This document shows, piece by piece, positions 7,712-16,668 of a stretch of DNA of 31,881 nt. The stretch covers positions 156,686 to 188,566 of the forward strand of contig NPFB01000111.1 of the NCBI GenBank assembly GCA_014084085.1, given 5' to 3'. The notes under the pieces were generated by a model. That model did not search any database and was not told where the DNA came from. It saw only the letters and a program-made list of their open reading frames with translations. This stretch comes from Hondaea fermentalgiana (lineage: Eukaryota > Sar > Bigyra > Thraustochytrida > Thraustochytriidae). The stretch's first letter is position 1; each line of letters begins with the position of its first letter. Position numbers and translations under genes: made by a program.

Positions 7712-8734
7712 CTACGAATGAGTTTTGAGATAAGCTTGAAGCTCGCGATTTGAGTTAAGAGGCTGCTCCGGGTGCAGAATGTCCTCAGATAAACTTCCGC
7801 GGCAAAGCGGGCAAGTCGCGCGACCTAGAGAACGACTGGCCTTGGAGAGAATCTTGCATGCGCACACAGCACAAAGACAGTGATTGCAGGGACGTAAGAT
7901 CGCCAGATTTGATGCAATATCATCCCGATAACAAACTGGGCATTCCACTGCCGTTTCGATTTCCACTTGAGGCTTTCGCAAGTTCACTGCTCGCTTCCAG
8001 GCTTCTTGCGCGCTTTCGAGGTTCTCAATAAGTGCTTTTTGGCGCTTTTCCAAGGCTGCGATGAGGACCATGTCGATGTTTGTAATATGAGCGCTTCGGT
8101 GATAAATGTGCAATGCTTCATTCACGAGCTGCTTCCGATGCTGCTCCGTTGCTTCCTCAAGCATGCGAGAAACTGTTACATCGAGAGCCTGAATGGAGGC
8201 TAGATTGCCAGCACAGCTTAGCTGCGTGTCACTTACGTCGGTGACAATCTTCAATAAGCTCTCTTTCGTATTTGTACGGCCCTCCTTGAATACTATTAGG
8301 CCATACACACATGTTTCACATTTCTGACCCTCGCGGACGACTGCCGAATAAAGCTCCATCGTCCAGAGACTGACCCAGAAGCTCCAACTAATCGTTTTCA
8401 ATAGACTGTTGAACCCTCCGAGAAAAATGCATTGGAGTACAAAAAGAATCAAGAAGATTAGGATGTATCCGGTGCCGTAAACCTTATGAAGTCCGCCGGG
8501 CACTAGCTCCATGGGATTGATCTTGTAGAGAAGAATAAAATTCAGTGAGAAGAGCCCGAAACTGTGCAAAGTGAAGCTTTGACTATGAACCCCAGTCATT
8601 CCTAGCGAGAAGTGAACAGCAGAAACATAGACGAATAAAATGCCTAACACAATGCTCATCACATGCTGTTCGTGAAGGAACTCATCATCCTTGCGAAAAA
8701 GCTGCGCCAAGTCCGTACCGGTTCGCCAACTCAT
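7712..8734 (-). CDS. Multi-pass membrane RING-finger protein, probable E3 ligase (paralogue 1)
   Basis: The 340-residue protein starts at the ATG at 8734. The N-terminal half has hydrophobic segments at about 25-45, 58-70, 88-106 and 112-130. A middle region (about 150-255) is probably helical or coiled-coil (LEEATEQHRKQ, LEKRQKALIENLESAQEA). A C3HC4 RING follows at C265-C311: CPVC, a CNHCLC-AVC core and CPLC. After the RING comes a 20-residue tail, LHPEQPLNSNRELQAYLK. Membrane RING proteins of this layout normally act as E3 ubiquitin ligases facing the cytosol; the substrate is unknown. It is a paralogue of the gene at 9621-10541, most similar across the RING and tail. It lies upstream of, and on the same strand as, the CHAT-helicase gene. 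Confidence 0.85.
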   Translation of the reverse strand: MSWRTGTDLAQLFRKDDEFLHEQHVMSIVLGILFVYVSAVHFSLGMTGVHSQSFTLHSFGLFSLNFILLYKINPMELVPGGLHKVYGTGYILIFLILFVLQCIFLGGFNSLLKTISWSFWVSLWTMELYSAVVREGQKCETCVYGLIVFKEGRTNTKESLLKIVTDVSDTQLSCAGNLASIQALDVTVSRMLEEATEQHRKQLVNEALHIYHRSAHITNIDMVLIAALEKRQKALIENLESAQEAWKRAVNLRKPQVEIETAVECPVCYRDDIASNLAILRPCNHCLCAVCACKILSKASRSLGRATCPLCRGSLSEDILHPEQPLNSNRELQAYLKTHS

Positions 8735-9620
8735 TGATTCGCGAGTAGAAGGACCCGCCCTCCCTTAGATGACGGTCCGTTTCGTCTCTTCGGGACTCTC
8801 TCTCTTACGCTGCAAGCGTAACACGTCGCTCGATTTCGGGTTTGCTCGTTGCGCCAAGAGAAGACTCTCGGCAACGCGCCTCCCGCGCTTATCACGATTT
8901 TGTTGTTTGAAGGAAATAAAAAAAAGTGTCCTACGATGGAGAAGTGTGGCCATGTCATGGTTATTTTTCCGTCGCAAAATCCAGAAAGCCATACTTTAAT
9001 GCGCGTGCTGATGCTTCTGAATGGAGGCATACTACGGAGGGCAGCTGGACGTGCACTTCGACGAGGAGGCCACACTTGTTCGTGTGCAAAAATAAACCTT
9101 TTTTCAATTTCGATCGACTGTGCAGCTTGGGTTGTTGGTTGGCGGGACGGTGGAAGAGCCTGCCTCAAGGTCGATAAGCAGGTGCAGCGTGACACGCATC
9201 GGAGTGCAAGCTTTCCTGGAGCTGTGTCCATTTTATCTTTTTCCTGTGAAAGGCGACCTGTGCCCCTTGCTGCCTGGTCATCCACCCCTGAGATCCAATT
9301 TCCGGCTCTTTGCTGGATGTATGGACAGCCAACGGTGTCGCGTCGCGCGGCTCTCCATGGGGCCACTGGTCACGCCGATGAAACGCTGTCAGCTCAGGAA
9401 ACGTAGCCCAGAGGCAGAGGCAGAGCCAGAGCCAGATGCACTTCAACAATTTCTCGTCCTCGTTGAAGTAGGGATCAATTTTTTACCACTCATCCCAGGA
9501 TGAGTCATCATTCACACTTTGCTCTCCGTCGGCTTCGCCATCGGTGTTTGAGATCCAGTTGGGCTCTCATCAACAAAATCGTGCCGTGATCCCAAAAAGA
9601 AGGTCATACAACAACAGAAT
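8735..9620. other. Intergenic region between the two RING genes
   Basis: These 886 bp lie between two minus-strand genes. Frames are open on both strands (about 185-210 codons), but their composition is unlike protein, they overlap each other and no motif is visible, so I call no gene. The part near 8735-8900 should hold the promoter of the first RING gene. Small features are a CAGAGG/CAGAGC simple stretch (about 9408-9437) and an 18-bp palindrome with ACTCATCC arms (9488-9505). Confidence 0.55.
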
Positions 9621-10541
9621 TTACATATTTTGCTTGATAAAAGCATGAAGCTGGCGAACAGAGTTGATCGGCTTGTCCGGGTGAAGTACAGCGTTTTCCG
9701 ACATAAAATTTGTGCGGCAGTAAGGACATCTTGGAGTGCGGTGCTTGCTGTTGGCCTCGAGGATCACCTGGCTTGCGCAGACGGCACACAGAAAGTGCTT
9801 GCAGGATCTGAGAACGAGGATACTTGAGGCAATATCGTCGCGAAGACAGACTGGGCATTGCGGAGGTTCGTCGAGGCTCACCTGTGCAGACCGGGTATCG
9901 ATGGCCTTTTTCAATTTCACGCGTTCGTCTTCAATAAATCTGTCGAGCTTCGTCTTGTGAAAGGCAGACGTGTTGTCTAAGAGCGTATCGAGGTTTGCAA
10001 TGGAGAAGTTGCTGTCTTTGAAAGACAGGTGCTTGCGAGCAAAGCGAATGCGGGAGGCAAGCCGTTTCTCGTGTGATAACTTGACGTCGTGGAAGCGTTG
10101 CATTGCCTTTAGGAGGATTGCTTTAAGTTCTTGATCTGAAGAAGCACGCGAGATGTCTTGTGATATCATATTGGCAGTCACACTGTGCAAGTCTTCTTTC
10201 GCTTCTTCATCGTGATGCTCGACTTCGATTCTGCCAGCAATCCGAAGGCTGCACTGTCCGCTGAACTGCTTTTTCCGCATCCAGTACAAGCCGAGTATTG
10301 CGATCGCGAGGACAAGAGCGGCGGCGAAACCATAGAAACTGCTGTTTTGCCATGTAAATTCTTTCCCGTACCATGCGACGGAGGGCACACCAAGCAAAAG
10401 AAAAAGAAAGCGGGCGCCCCCGATTTTGTCTGCCTTGGGTACCCAGAAAAATGAATACTCGACTAATTTGGAGAGGAGCAGTCCAGTCAACGGTGCAGCA
10501 GATATGAACATGAGGACGCGCATAAGCTCAACGAGCGCCAT
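9621..10541 (-). CDS. Membrane RING-finger protein, probable E3 ligase (paralogue 2)
   Basis: The 306-residue protein starts at the ATG at 10541. Hydrophobic segments at about 8-24, 43-57 and 70-88 are followed by a basic MRKKQ stop-transfer sequence. A charged helical region spans 105-215. The C3HC4 RING runs from C229 to C275: CPVC, CKHFLC-AVC and CPYC. A conserved tail, LHPDKPINSVRQLHAF, comes after the RING. The DDIAS block between the first RING cysteines and the tail are shared with the neighbouring RING gene, which indicates tandem duplication, while the membrane halves have diverged strongly. The likely role is ubiquitin ligation at a membrane, inferred from the RING. Several copies of a GCGAC-plus-pyrimidine motif lie directly upstream. 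Confidence 0.84.
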   Translation of the reverse strand: MALVELMRVLMFISAAPLTGLLLSKLVEYSFFWVPKADKIGGARFLFLLLGVPSVAWYGKEFTWQNSSFYGFAAALVLAIAILGLYWMRKKQFSGQCSLRIAGRIEVEHHDEEAKEDLHSVTANMISQDISRASSDQELKAILLKAMQRFHDVKLSHEKRLASRIRFARKHLSFKDSNFSIANLDTLLDNTSAFHKTKLDRFIEDERVKLKKAIDTRSAQVSLDEPPQCPVCLRDDIASSILVLRSCKHFLCAVCASQVILEANSKHRTPRCPYCRTNFMSENAVLHPDKPINSVRQLHAFIKQNM

Positions 10542-10548
10542 ATTGGCC

Positions 10549-10654
10549 GCGACTTTTCGGGCCTCGCGACCTTTTTGGTGAAAGTCTTGCGACCTTTTTT
10601 TTTTTCAAAAGGTAAAGCCTTGCCTTGCGACGTTTCGAGCCTCGCGACCTTTTC
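10549..10654 (-). promoter_or_regulatory. Five copies of a GTCGC motif upstream of the second RING gene
   Basis: Copies of GCGAC followed by [CGT] and a T-run begin at 10549, 10566, 10589, 10627 and 10644. On the RING gene's strand they read approximately AAAAGGTCGC. All lie within 8-115 bp upstream of its ATG. This may be a factor-binding cluster or a degenerate minisatellite; sequence alone cannot decide. Confidence 0.35.
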
Positions 10655-10714
10655 CAGCCTCGGCTGAGTTTCTCTTTCTCGGCAGGCTAAGCGAACGAAC
10701 AAGCAGGCAAGCAA

Positions 10715-10746
10715 GCAAACGAGCAAACGAGCAAACGAGCAAACGA
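10715..10746. repeat. (GCAAACGA)4 octamer microsatellite
   Basis: Four perfect tandem copies of GCAAACGA, preceded by degenerate GCAAGCAG/GAAC units. It lies upstream of the second RING gene. Confidence 0.9.
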
Positions 10747-11732
10747 TGTCTCACCCAGGACTGACGAACGAAAGAAGAAAGTAAGATCACGAGCAACCGT
10801 GCCCTCGTCGTTGAGAACCGATGACCTCAAAAGGGTGAGGTGAGGTGCCTAGCACAACGTTGAGCCACTAGCGATGGCGAGGACACGCGGCCGCCGCCTA
10901 AGCAAGCCCAAGCTCTCGCCCTCTCGGCCCCTCCCCACGCTGCGCGCCGGCGCGGAGGGACAGTGAGCCACCACAACCAGCAGACCAGCAGCAGAGCTGA
11001 CCAAAGAAAGGAGATTGCAAGGCGCACTCTCTTGCCGCTCTCAACCATCTTTCACACGTCCAAAAGGAGATCTTTCTGCGGTCGGTTCATCTTTCCTCGA
11101 TGATCAAAAACGACATCAGCGACGACGGCGACGATAGGCCTACAACCTATCATCAGCCAGCTCGGTTGGTCTCCTATGATTCGTGAGAGACGTTGCATGT
11201 CCGTGTTCGGTGTGCGCATCCCAAGCACGAGGCTAGGTTGCATGCAGGGTGGACTTTGTAGAGATGAAAATGAAATGAATGACAAGTTAGCTGGTTGAGG
11301 ACCGGACTAAGCCTAGCGGCAAGAGTTCGTCTTTCATGCAGCCTCACGTTCCCGCGAATCGCTTTAACTTTGAATAAGCCAAAGAGAGAGAGAGAGAGAT
11401 ATGAGAGTGCTTGACGACGCGGCACGGTGCAACAACCTTTCAGGGAGAAAAAAAAAGCCCACCATTGGAAAAAGAAGAAAAAGGCTTCTTGGATGAGCTG
11501 GCAATTGCCACAAAGGCATTTCGAAGATGAAGACGCTTTGCTTTTCGCGTGTGATTGACATGAGAAAGTCGTCTCCGAGTGGCATTAGCTTCGTGGACAA
11601 AAGGAAGAACTTTTTCATCAGATTGAGAGAGCCTGCCACGGAGCCGCTCGAATGGGCTGGATTTTTTTGTTTCACAATATTTCGATGTGCGGCCCCACGT
11701 ACGACGTGACGAAAGTAGATTGCGAGATCACA

Positions 11733-12377
11733 TCAATCGACCCGAAAGACATCGACAAGTTTTGCCTCGTCGTTCAGGATCTCGAGAAACTTGTACACAG
11801 GTTGGGCACCCGAAAAGATGGGTCTGCCATTGACGAAGAAGGTGGGCACGCTGGAGATGCCGCGCCGCGCATTGACGCGCGAGTCCTCGCGGATCTCCTG
11901 GAGAATGTCGGGCCGGCGAATGTACGCAAAGGCGCGGTCCATATCTGCGATGCCCACCTCCTCTGCGGCGGCGCGCAGGACGTCTTCGCTGCCGATGAAT
12001 TCGCCGTCGTGCAAGTACCTGCGAAAGAGGACCTCGACGAGCTCATGGCCGGAGCCCGCGCGGTCGAACATCTCGGCGTAGCGCATCAGCGCGTGCGCCT
12101 TGAGCGTGCTGGGGACGCGGTCGCACTTATCCGTGAGCTCGATGCCAGCCGTCTTGGCCGCCTCCAGCAGCTGGTCGTTGATCGGGCGCACGTCCTCCTG
12201 CCTGTCGCTGCCCTCCTCCGGGACCTCCGGCCGCAGCAGGTACACGCACCACGTGATATTCGCGGCCCGCCCGCTCTGCCGGATGGCCTCGTCCAGGTTG
12301 CGCTTCCCGATCCAGCACCACGGGCACGTCGGGTCCGCGTAGATGTCGATCGCCAGCGTCCCGCGCGTCGACGTCAT
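11733..12377 (-). CDS. DsbA-family (FrnE-like) thioredoxin-fold oxidoreductase
   Basis: The 214-residue protein starts at the ATG at 12377. Upstream in-frame sequence reaches only a GTG at 12503 and is Arg/Ala-rich. It opens with a beta strand and the active-site CPWC (residues 18-21, in the context DPTCPWCWIGK). A helical insert follows (about 60-170), then SVPTFFVNGRPIFSGAQP, where P178 is the conserved cis-proline facing the active site. Length and pattern match the FrnE/2-hydroxychromene-2-carboxylate isomerase branch of DsbA proteins, which includes oxidoreductases and polyketide-associated enzymes. The CPWC pair favours a redox role over isomerase activity. No signal peptide is visible, so a cytosolic location is likely. 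The 5' side runs into a scaffold gap about 230 bp away. Confidence 0.88.
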   Translation of the reverse strand: MTSTRGTLAIDIYADPTCPWCWIGKRNLDEAIRQSGRAANITWCVYLLRPEVPEEGSDRQEDVRPINDQLLEAAKTAGIELTDKCDRVPSTLKAHALMRYAEMFDRAGSGHELVEVLFRRYLHDGEFIGSEDVLRAAAEEVGIADMDRAFAYIRRPDILQEIREDSRVNARRGISSVPTFFVNGRPIFSGAQPVYKFLEILNDEAKLVDVFRVD

Positions 12378-12605
12378 CCTCCCGCCGCGCCCGCGCCGCC
12401 CCGCTCGCGCCGCCGCCCGCGCGCGTCCGCCGCGCCTCGCAGCGCGCAGTACCGGGACTGCCGCTGCTCGCTCGCAACCAACTTGCCTCGAGACCTCGCA
12501 CACGTCAGGCCGCCCATCGTGCTGCCTGCCTGCCGTCCTGCCTGCCTGCCCTGCCGTGCACGCCGCGGCGTGCCCGCCACGCCTCCTCGCGCCGTCGCGC
12601 CCTCG

Positions 12606-12705
12606 NNNNNNNNNNNNNNNNNNNNNNNNNNNNNNNNNNNNNNNNNNNNNNNNNNNNNNNNNNNNNNNNNNNNNNNNNNNNNNNNNNNNNNNNNNNNNNN
12701 NNNNN
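12606..12705. other. Assembly gap (100 N)
   Basis: Exactly 100 Ns, a conventional placeholder for a gap of unknown size. It directly abuts the CAGAG array, so the repeat probably broke the assembly. Confidence 0.98.
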
Positions 12706-12895
<190 letters not shown>

Positions 12896-13690
12896 TCACG
12901 GCCCTGGCAAACCTAACCAGCCAGCTGAGCCAGCGAGCGGGCTGGGAGAGAGGGCCTCGCGGATGAGGAGAAGATGGCTCATGCGAGCATGGGCGTCGCG
13001 GCGGTGTAGGCTGCGTGCTTGGGATGGCGGAGCAGAGCATCGGCCGGCAGGCCAGCCAGCCAGCCAGCAAGCTGGAGATTGGAGTGGAGAGCTAGCTGCT
13101 GGTTCAACGTAAAGTATTGAGGCGAGAATGAACAGGATGACTTTAAGCCTGCGTCATGAGTGTCGAGATGCTCGCTCATTCACCCCTCCGTGCACGAGCA
13201 CCGCGTTGATGCATGACGTGAGCTTTGGGTGCCAGAGCAGAACATCAGCACACCGTGAATGGATGAATGTGTAGAATGCCTTGCGAGAGAATCAAAGACA
13301 TGGATGGAAAGATCCATCTTTCCACTGTTGCAGGCAGGTAGGCAGGCAGGCAGGCAGGGACAAGATGCTCCGATGAACGTGAGCATTTCTGATCAGGTTG
13401 TTTGAGGTTTGCCGTGGTTGCTGAAAACGGAGACCTGCCTTTCCAAAACACTCGGAGGCAATCGAGATAAAAGACCTAATCAAGGTTTAGGCCATTTATC
13501 GACAACGCTGCCGCGGGGGTGGGTGCCCGCGCCCCTTGTGCTAGTGAGGCGTGCGAATTCGCGCACTTTGTGTCTCCTGCAACGGCGCGAGGGCCTGTAA
13601 CGACACGAGAGCGAAGATAGACAGTAGACTGGGCTATTTAGTCTTGACTTTACAAGAGTCATGCCGTCCCCCGTCCGCACATTACAGGCC

Positions 13691-13713
13691 TTTTTTTTTA
13701 TATATATATATAA
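13691..13713 (+). promoter_or_regulatory. T-tract and TATATA run, candidate core promoter
   Basis: Nine Ts followed by an AT-alternating run ending in TATAAGG, about 745 bp before the HPPD-like ATG. It is TATA-box-like but could equally be a simple microsatellite. It is also inside the open upstream extension of that gene. Confidence 0.25.
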
Positions 13714-14455
13714 GGAGCAACAGCAAGAGTTTAGAGTAGTAGGCCTAGGATTTCATTCCTGCAAAAGGACCCCAGATGGTAAGACTAGGACGGCTAAACT
13801 CATCAAGCCTCCGTGGACCACTCTTTTGTGCATCGCTCCTTGCCGCCCACTTTTAATTATCCCTTCGCTTGTCCTTCTGAAGTCCTCTTTCCCCCCTTCT
13901 TCATTGAGTCGTCAAATTCTTGCATCCATTCATTCACCTTCGTTCCTTCGTTCGCCCAGCGCCCAGCCATTTCCATTGCCTTCGTCCTTCTCGAGATGGT
14001 CTCGTCTTCCCCAGCCAGCACATCATAGGTCACTCTCAGTGATGACCTGTCACTGTCAGTCATGTCGCTGCAAAGACGATGCCAAGTCTGAAAAAACACG
14101 GAGGTCACAAAGAAGGCAAATTGGGTTGCGCCCGCTGCGAGAAAAATCTTCCTGGATTTGGGACGCGCACGAGAAGTCGAAGATCACGCGCAAGAACGAG
14201 ACTCTCCGCCGCGGAGCAGCCGCGAGCCGCGAGCAAACACGCTTGACCTTGGGCGGCACGGCCAGCAGCGCGCGACCGGCACTACACCGCAAAGACTCAG
14301 CCGCGAGCGAGCGAGGGCGGGAGAAAAGGAGGGGACGCGCGGCTCGCCTGCAGCGCGGATACGGCTTCCGACGAAAACGGGGCCGGCGGAGGCAAGAGGC
14401 AAGAGGCCAAGCGGGAGGTGAGAGAGCTTCGAGCGAAGCAAAGCAATCGAGGAGG

Positions 14456-16558
14456 ATGGAGACGGAGACGAGCGCACCCGTGGACGCGCAGGAGTTCGGC
14501 TGCGAGTTCCACCATGTGCAAATGTACGTGGACAGTTTGCAGCCCATGGAGGTGTACAAGGACATGGAGTCGGTACTGAACAAGCTCGCGGGCAAGGGAA
14601 GCTACGACCCCTTCTCCGGCGGCATGCGCTTCCTCGACCCCGAGAACGCTCTCCCCGAGCGCATCGAACAGGGCAAGGAGGTCTTCAAGACCCTCTGCGC
14701 CAAGACCCAGACCTGCACCGCGCTCGATGCCGACAAGTTCTCGCCCGCAAACCAAGACGTCGTTGAGCAGCTCATCGTCGGCCTGGGATGGCGCGTGACC
14801 GCCGAGTACGTGGGAAGCGAGACCCGCTCGGTCCTGGTCACCTCGCAGGATGCACGTGGCGTCAAGATCGTTGTGACCCAGCTTCTCGAAGGAGAATCTG
14901 CGGGCAAGGCCCAAGGCCCCGAGACATACCGTCACTTTGCCAGCGACAACCTTCGTCGCTTTGCCAAGACCAACAATGGCTTCCAAGGCATTGCTGTGCT
15001 GGCCTTTGAACTGCCCGAGGCCGGGTCCATCGAAAAGGTGCGTCAGCGCTACGAGGAAAAGCATCCCGGTCTTCTCATTGGCGTCGACCGCTACGAAGAT
15101 CGCCGCAGCATTAATGGCGCAGAAGGCGTTCTCATGGGGTCCATGGAAATCTTGGAGGCCTTCGCATACTATGAGGGCAACAAGAACTCGCCCGTTGACC
15201 ACGGCACCGTGCTGCGACTGGTCCATCGCGAGGGGTCCTTCGCGAGCAAGCCTGGCTTTGGCAATCCGCAGGGTGTGCTCCCTGGACTCGAAGACGTCTA
15301 TGCGCGCTTCGACGGCACCTCCATCCCCGCGTACTCGGACCATTGGGTCAGCAACGTGCGCGATCGCCACTCCTTCCTTGCCACCCTCGAGGACGTTCTT
15401 GGCTTCACCACCAAGGTCGACTTCAACGCTGGAGTCGTCGCTGCAGGCCGCGCTCAGATCGAAAGTACTGTCACGGGCAACAATGGTGGCGGCAGCATCA
15501 AGAACGCGTGCGACTCCAAGGAGGTCCTCCGCGATCAATCCCAAGTATACCTGCCCATCAATAACGCGCTCACCGAGGTTGGCCACGTCCACGGATTCCT
15601 TGAGCAGGTTGGCCAGGGCGTGCAGCACCTTGCGAGCCGCGTCAAGGACCTAGTACGCTTCATCGAGCGCGTCAACAACTACCGCAAAATCACGGGTCGC
15701 GGTCTTTCCTTTCTCAACATTCCTGCCTCCTACTATGGCATGCTTGACGTTGAGAGCGACCTCGACTTTGTGGAGGAAGCTACCGTGCGCGCACGCATCG
15801 CCGAGGCGCTCCAAGCCGCTGGCATTCTCTCCGTTGCTGGCATTGTCCGGCTCGACGTGACAGATGAGCAGGTCCTTCAAACGCTCTCCTTTATCGATGA
15901 CGTCCCTCTGCTCAACCGTGTGTGCGGCGTCGTGAAGAAGGCGCGCTACTCGAACATTTACAAGCTCCTGCGCGATCACTTTTCCGAAGAGACGTACCTG
16001 CAGATTGTGCGCAATAAGATTCTCGTCGACATCCAGGCCGGCGACGTGCTCTTTCAGATCTTCACCTGCAACGTATTGCAGCGCGACACCTCTGACGAAG
16101 CGCCCTTCTTTGAGTTCATTCAGCGCGTCTGCTCAGAAAAGTGTCTCCCCGACGGCACGTGTGCGCCCATCAAGCCGGGTTGCGGTGGTTTTGGCATTCG
16201 CAACTTTCTCAGTCTCTTTCTCTCCATTGAGGTTTCCAAGGCCATGCTCGAGGTCGAGGCTGGCGTCCAGGCCGGAGACATGGCTCGCGCCGAAAAGGCT
16301 CGTCAGCGGGTCGACATCTTCACGAAGCAGCTCAACGAGTCGAACCCGATCCTTACGGCCATCAGCGATGCCATGACCGCCGAAGCCGAGGCCCTTGAAG
16401 CTCTTGAAGCGCTTGGCCAAGCCGAGTCAAAGGATGCCGATGCCGCCGCGAAGCTTCGCGAACTCGCCGACAAACACGCGCAGGACAAGCTCAATGGCAA
16501 CAAGCAGCTGCAAGACCTTTCCAAGCACTATGCCGAGCTCATGGAGTCTCTCGAATGA
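14456..16558 (+). CDS. 4-hydroxyphenylpyruvate dioxygenase-like VOC dioxygenase, enlarged
   Basis: From the ATG at 14456 the protein has 700 residues; usual HPPD has about 380-440. An N-terminal VOC-like part (residues about 12-200, opening CEFHHVQMYVDS) precedes the catalytic half. The three iron ligands of the HPPD family are identifiable: H296 (SDHWVSNV), H391 (GQGVQHLA) and E592 (NFLSLFLSIE). The LFQIFT and PFFEFIQR strands and the GGFGIRNF loop are also typical. Spacing between the second His and the Glu is 201 residues, against roughly 80 in standard HPPD, so about 120 residues are inserted. The last 90 residues are Ala/Glu-rich and probably helical. HPPD makes homogentisate from 4-hydroxyphenylpyruvate in tyrosine breakdown; whether this enlarged form does so is uncertain. 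Codon use is strongly C/G-ending, as in well-expressed genes. It converges on the SHIPPO gene. Confidence 0.82.
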   Translation: METETSAPVDAQEFGCEFHHVQMYVDSLQPMEVYKDMESVLNKLAGKGSYDPFSGGMRFLDPENALPERIEQGKEVFKTLCAKTQTCTALDADKFSPANQDVVEQLIVGLGWRVTAEYVGSETRSVLVTSQDARGVKIVVTQLLEGESAGKAQGPETYRHFASDNLRRFAKTNNGFQGIAVLAFELPEAGSIEKVRQRYEEKHPGLLIGVDRYEDRRSINGAEGVLMGSMEILEAFAYYEGNKNSPVDHGTVLRLVHREGSFASKPGFGNPQGVLPGLEDVYARFDGTSIPAYSDHWVSNVRDRHSFLATLEDVLGFTTKVDFNAGVVAAGRAQIESTVTGNNGGGSIKNACDSKEVLRDQSQVYLPINNALTEVGHVHGFLEQVGQGVQHLASRVKDLVRFIERVNNYRKITGRGLSFLNIPASYYGMLDVESDLDFVEEATVRARIAEALQAAGILSVAGIVRLDVTDEQVLQTLSFIDDVPLLNRVCGVVKKARYSNIYKLLRDHFSEETYLQIVRNKILVDIQAGDVLFQIFTCNVLQRDTSDEAPFFEFIQRVCSEKCLPDGTCAPIKPGCGGFGIRNFLSLFLSIEVSKAMLEVEAGVQAGDMARAEKARQRVDIFTKQLNESNPILTAISDAMTAEAEALEALEALGQAESKDADAAAKLRELADKHAQDKLNGNKQLQDLSKHYAELMESLE

Positions 16559-16668
16559 GAATACAACTTTCTTATTTCTTTCGCCATCCCGTAAAAAGAC
16601 GAAGAATCAAAACTTACTTATTTCCGGAATCATCCTCGCAAGCTGCTGCAAAAACATCTTGATCTCTT

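Larger units (their letters stand above)
10542..11732. other. Intergenic region, no gene seen
   Basis: These 1.19 kb hold no convincing coding frame. They contain the repeated GCGAC-type motif next to the second RING gene, a perfect octamer array at 10715-10746 (listed separately), a T-rich tract (about 10594-10605), a GA-dinucleotide run (11384-11399) and a purine-rich stretch near 11450-11490. The GC-rich block 10870-10980 has no recognisable product. Confidence 0.55.

Noticed and set aside
8731..9406. Overlapping open frames of about 185-211 codons on both strands between the RING genes
   Set aside because: They overlap each other, show no conserved motif or protein-like composition, and lie in probable promoter DNA.
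14297..15628. 443-codon open frame antisense to the HPPD-like gene
   Set aside because: It mirrors the strongly GC3-biased coding strand. It has no motifs, and the plus strand carries the conserved enzyme.
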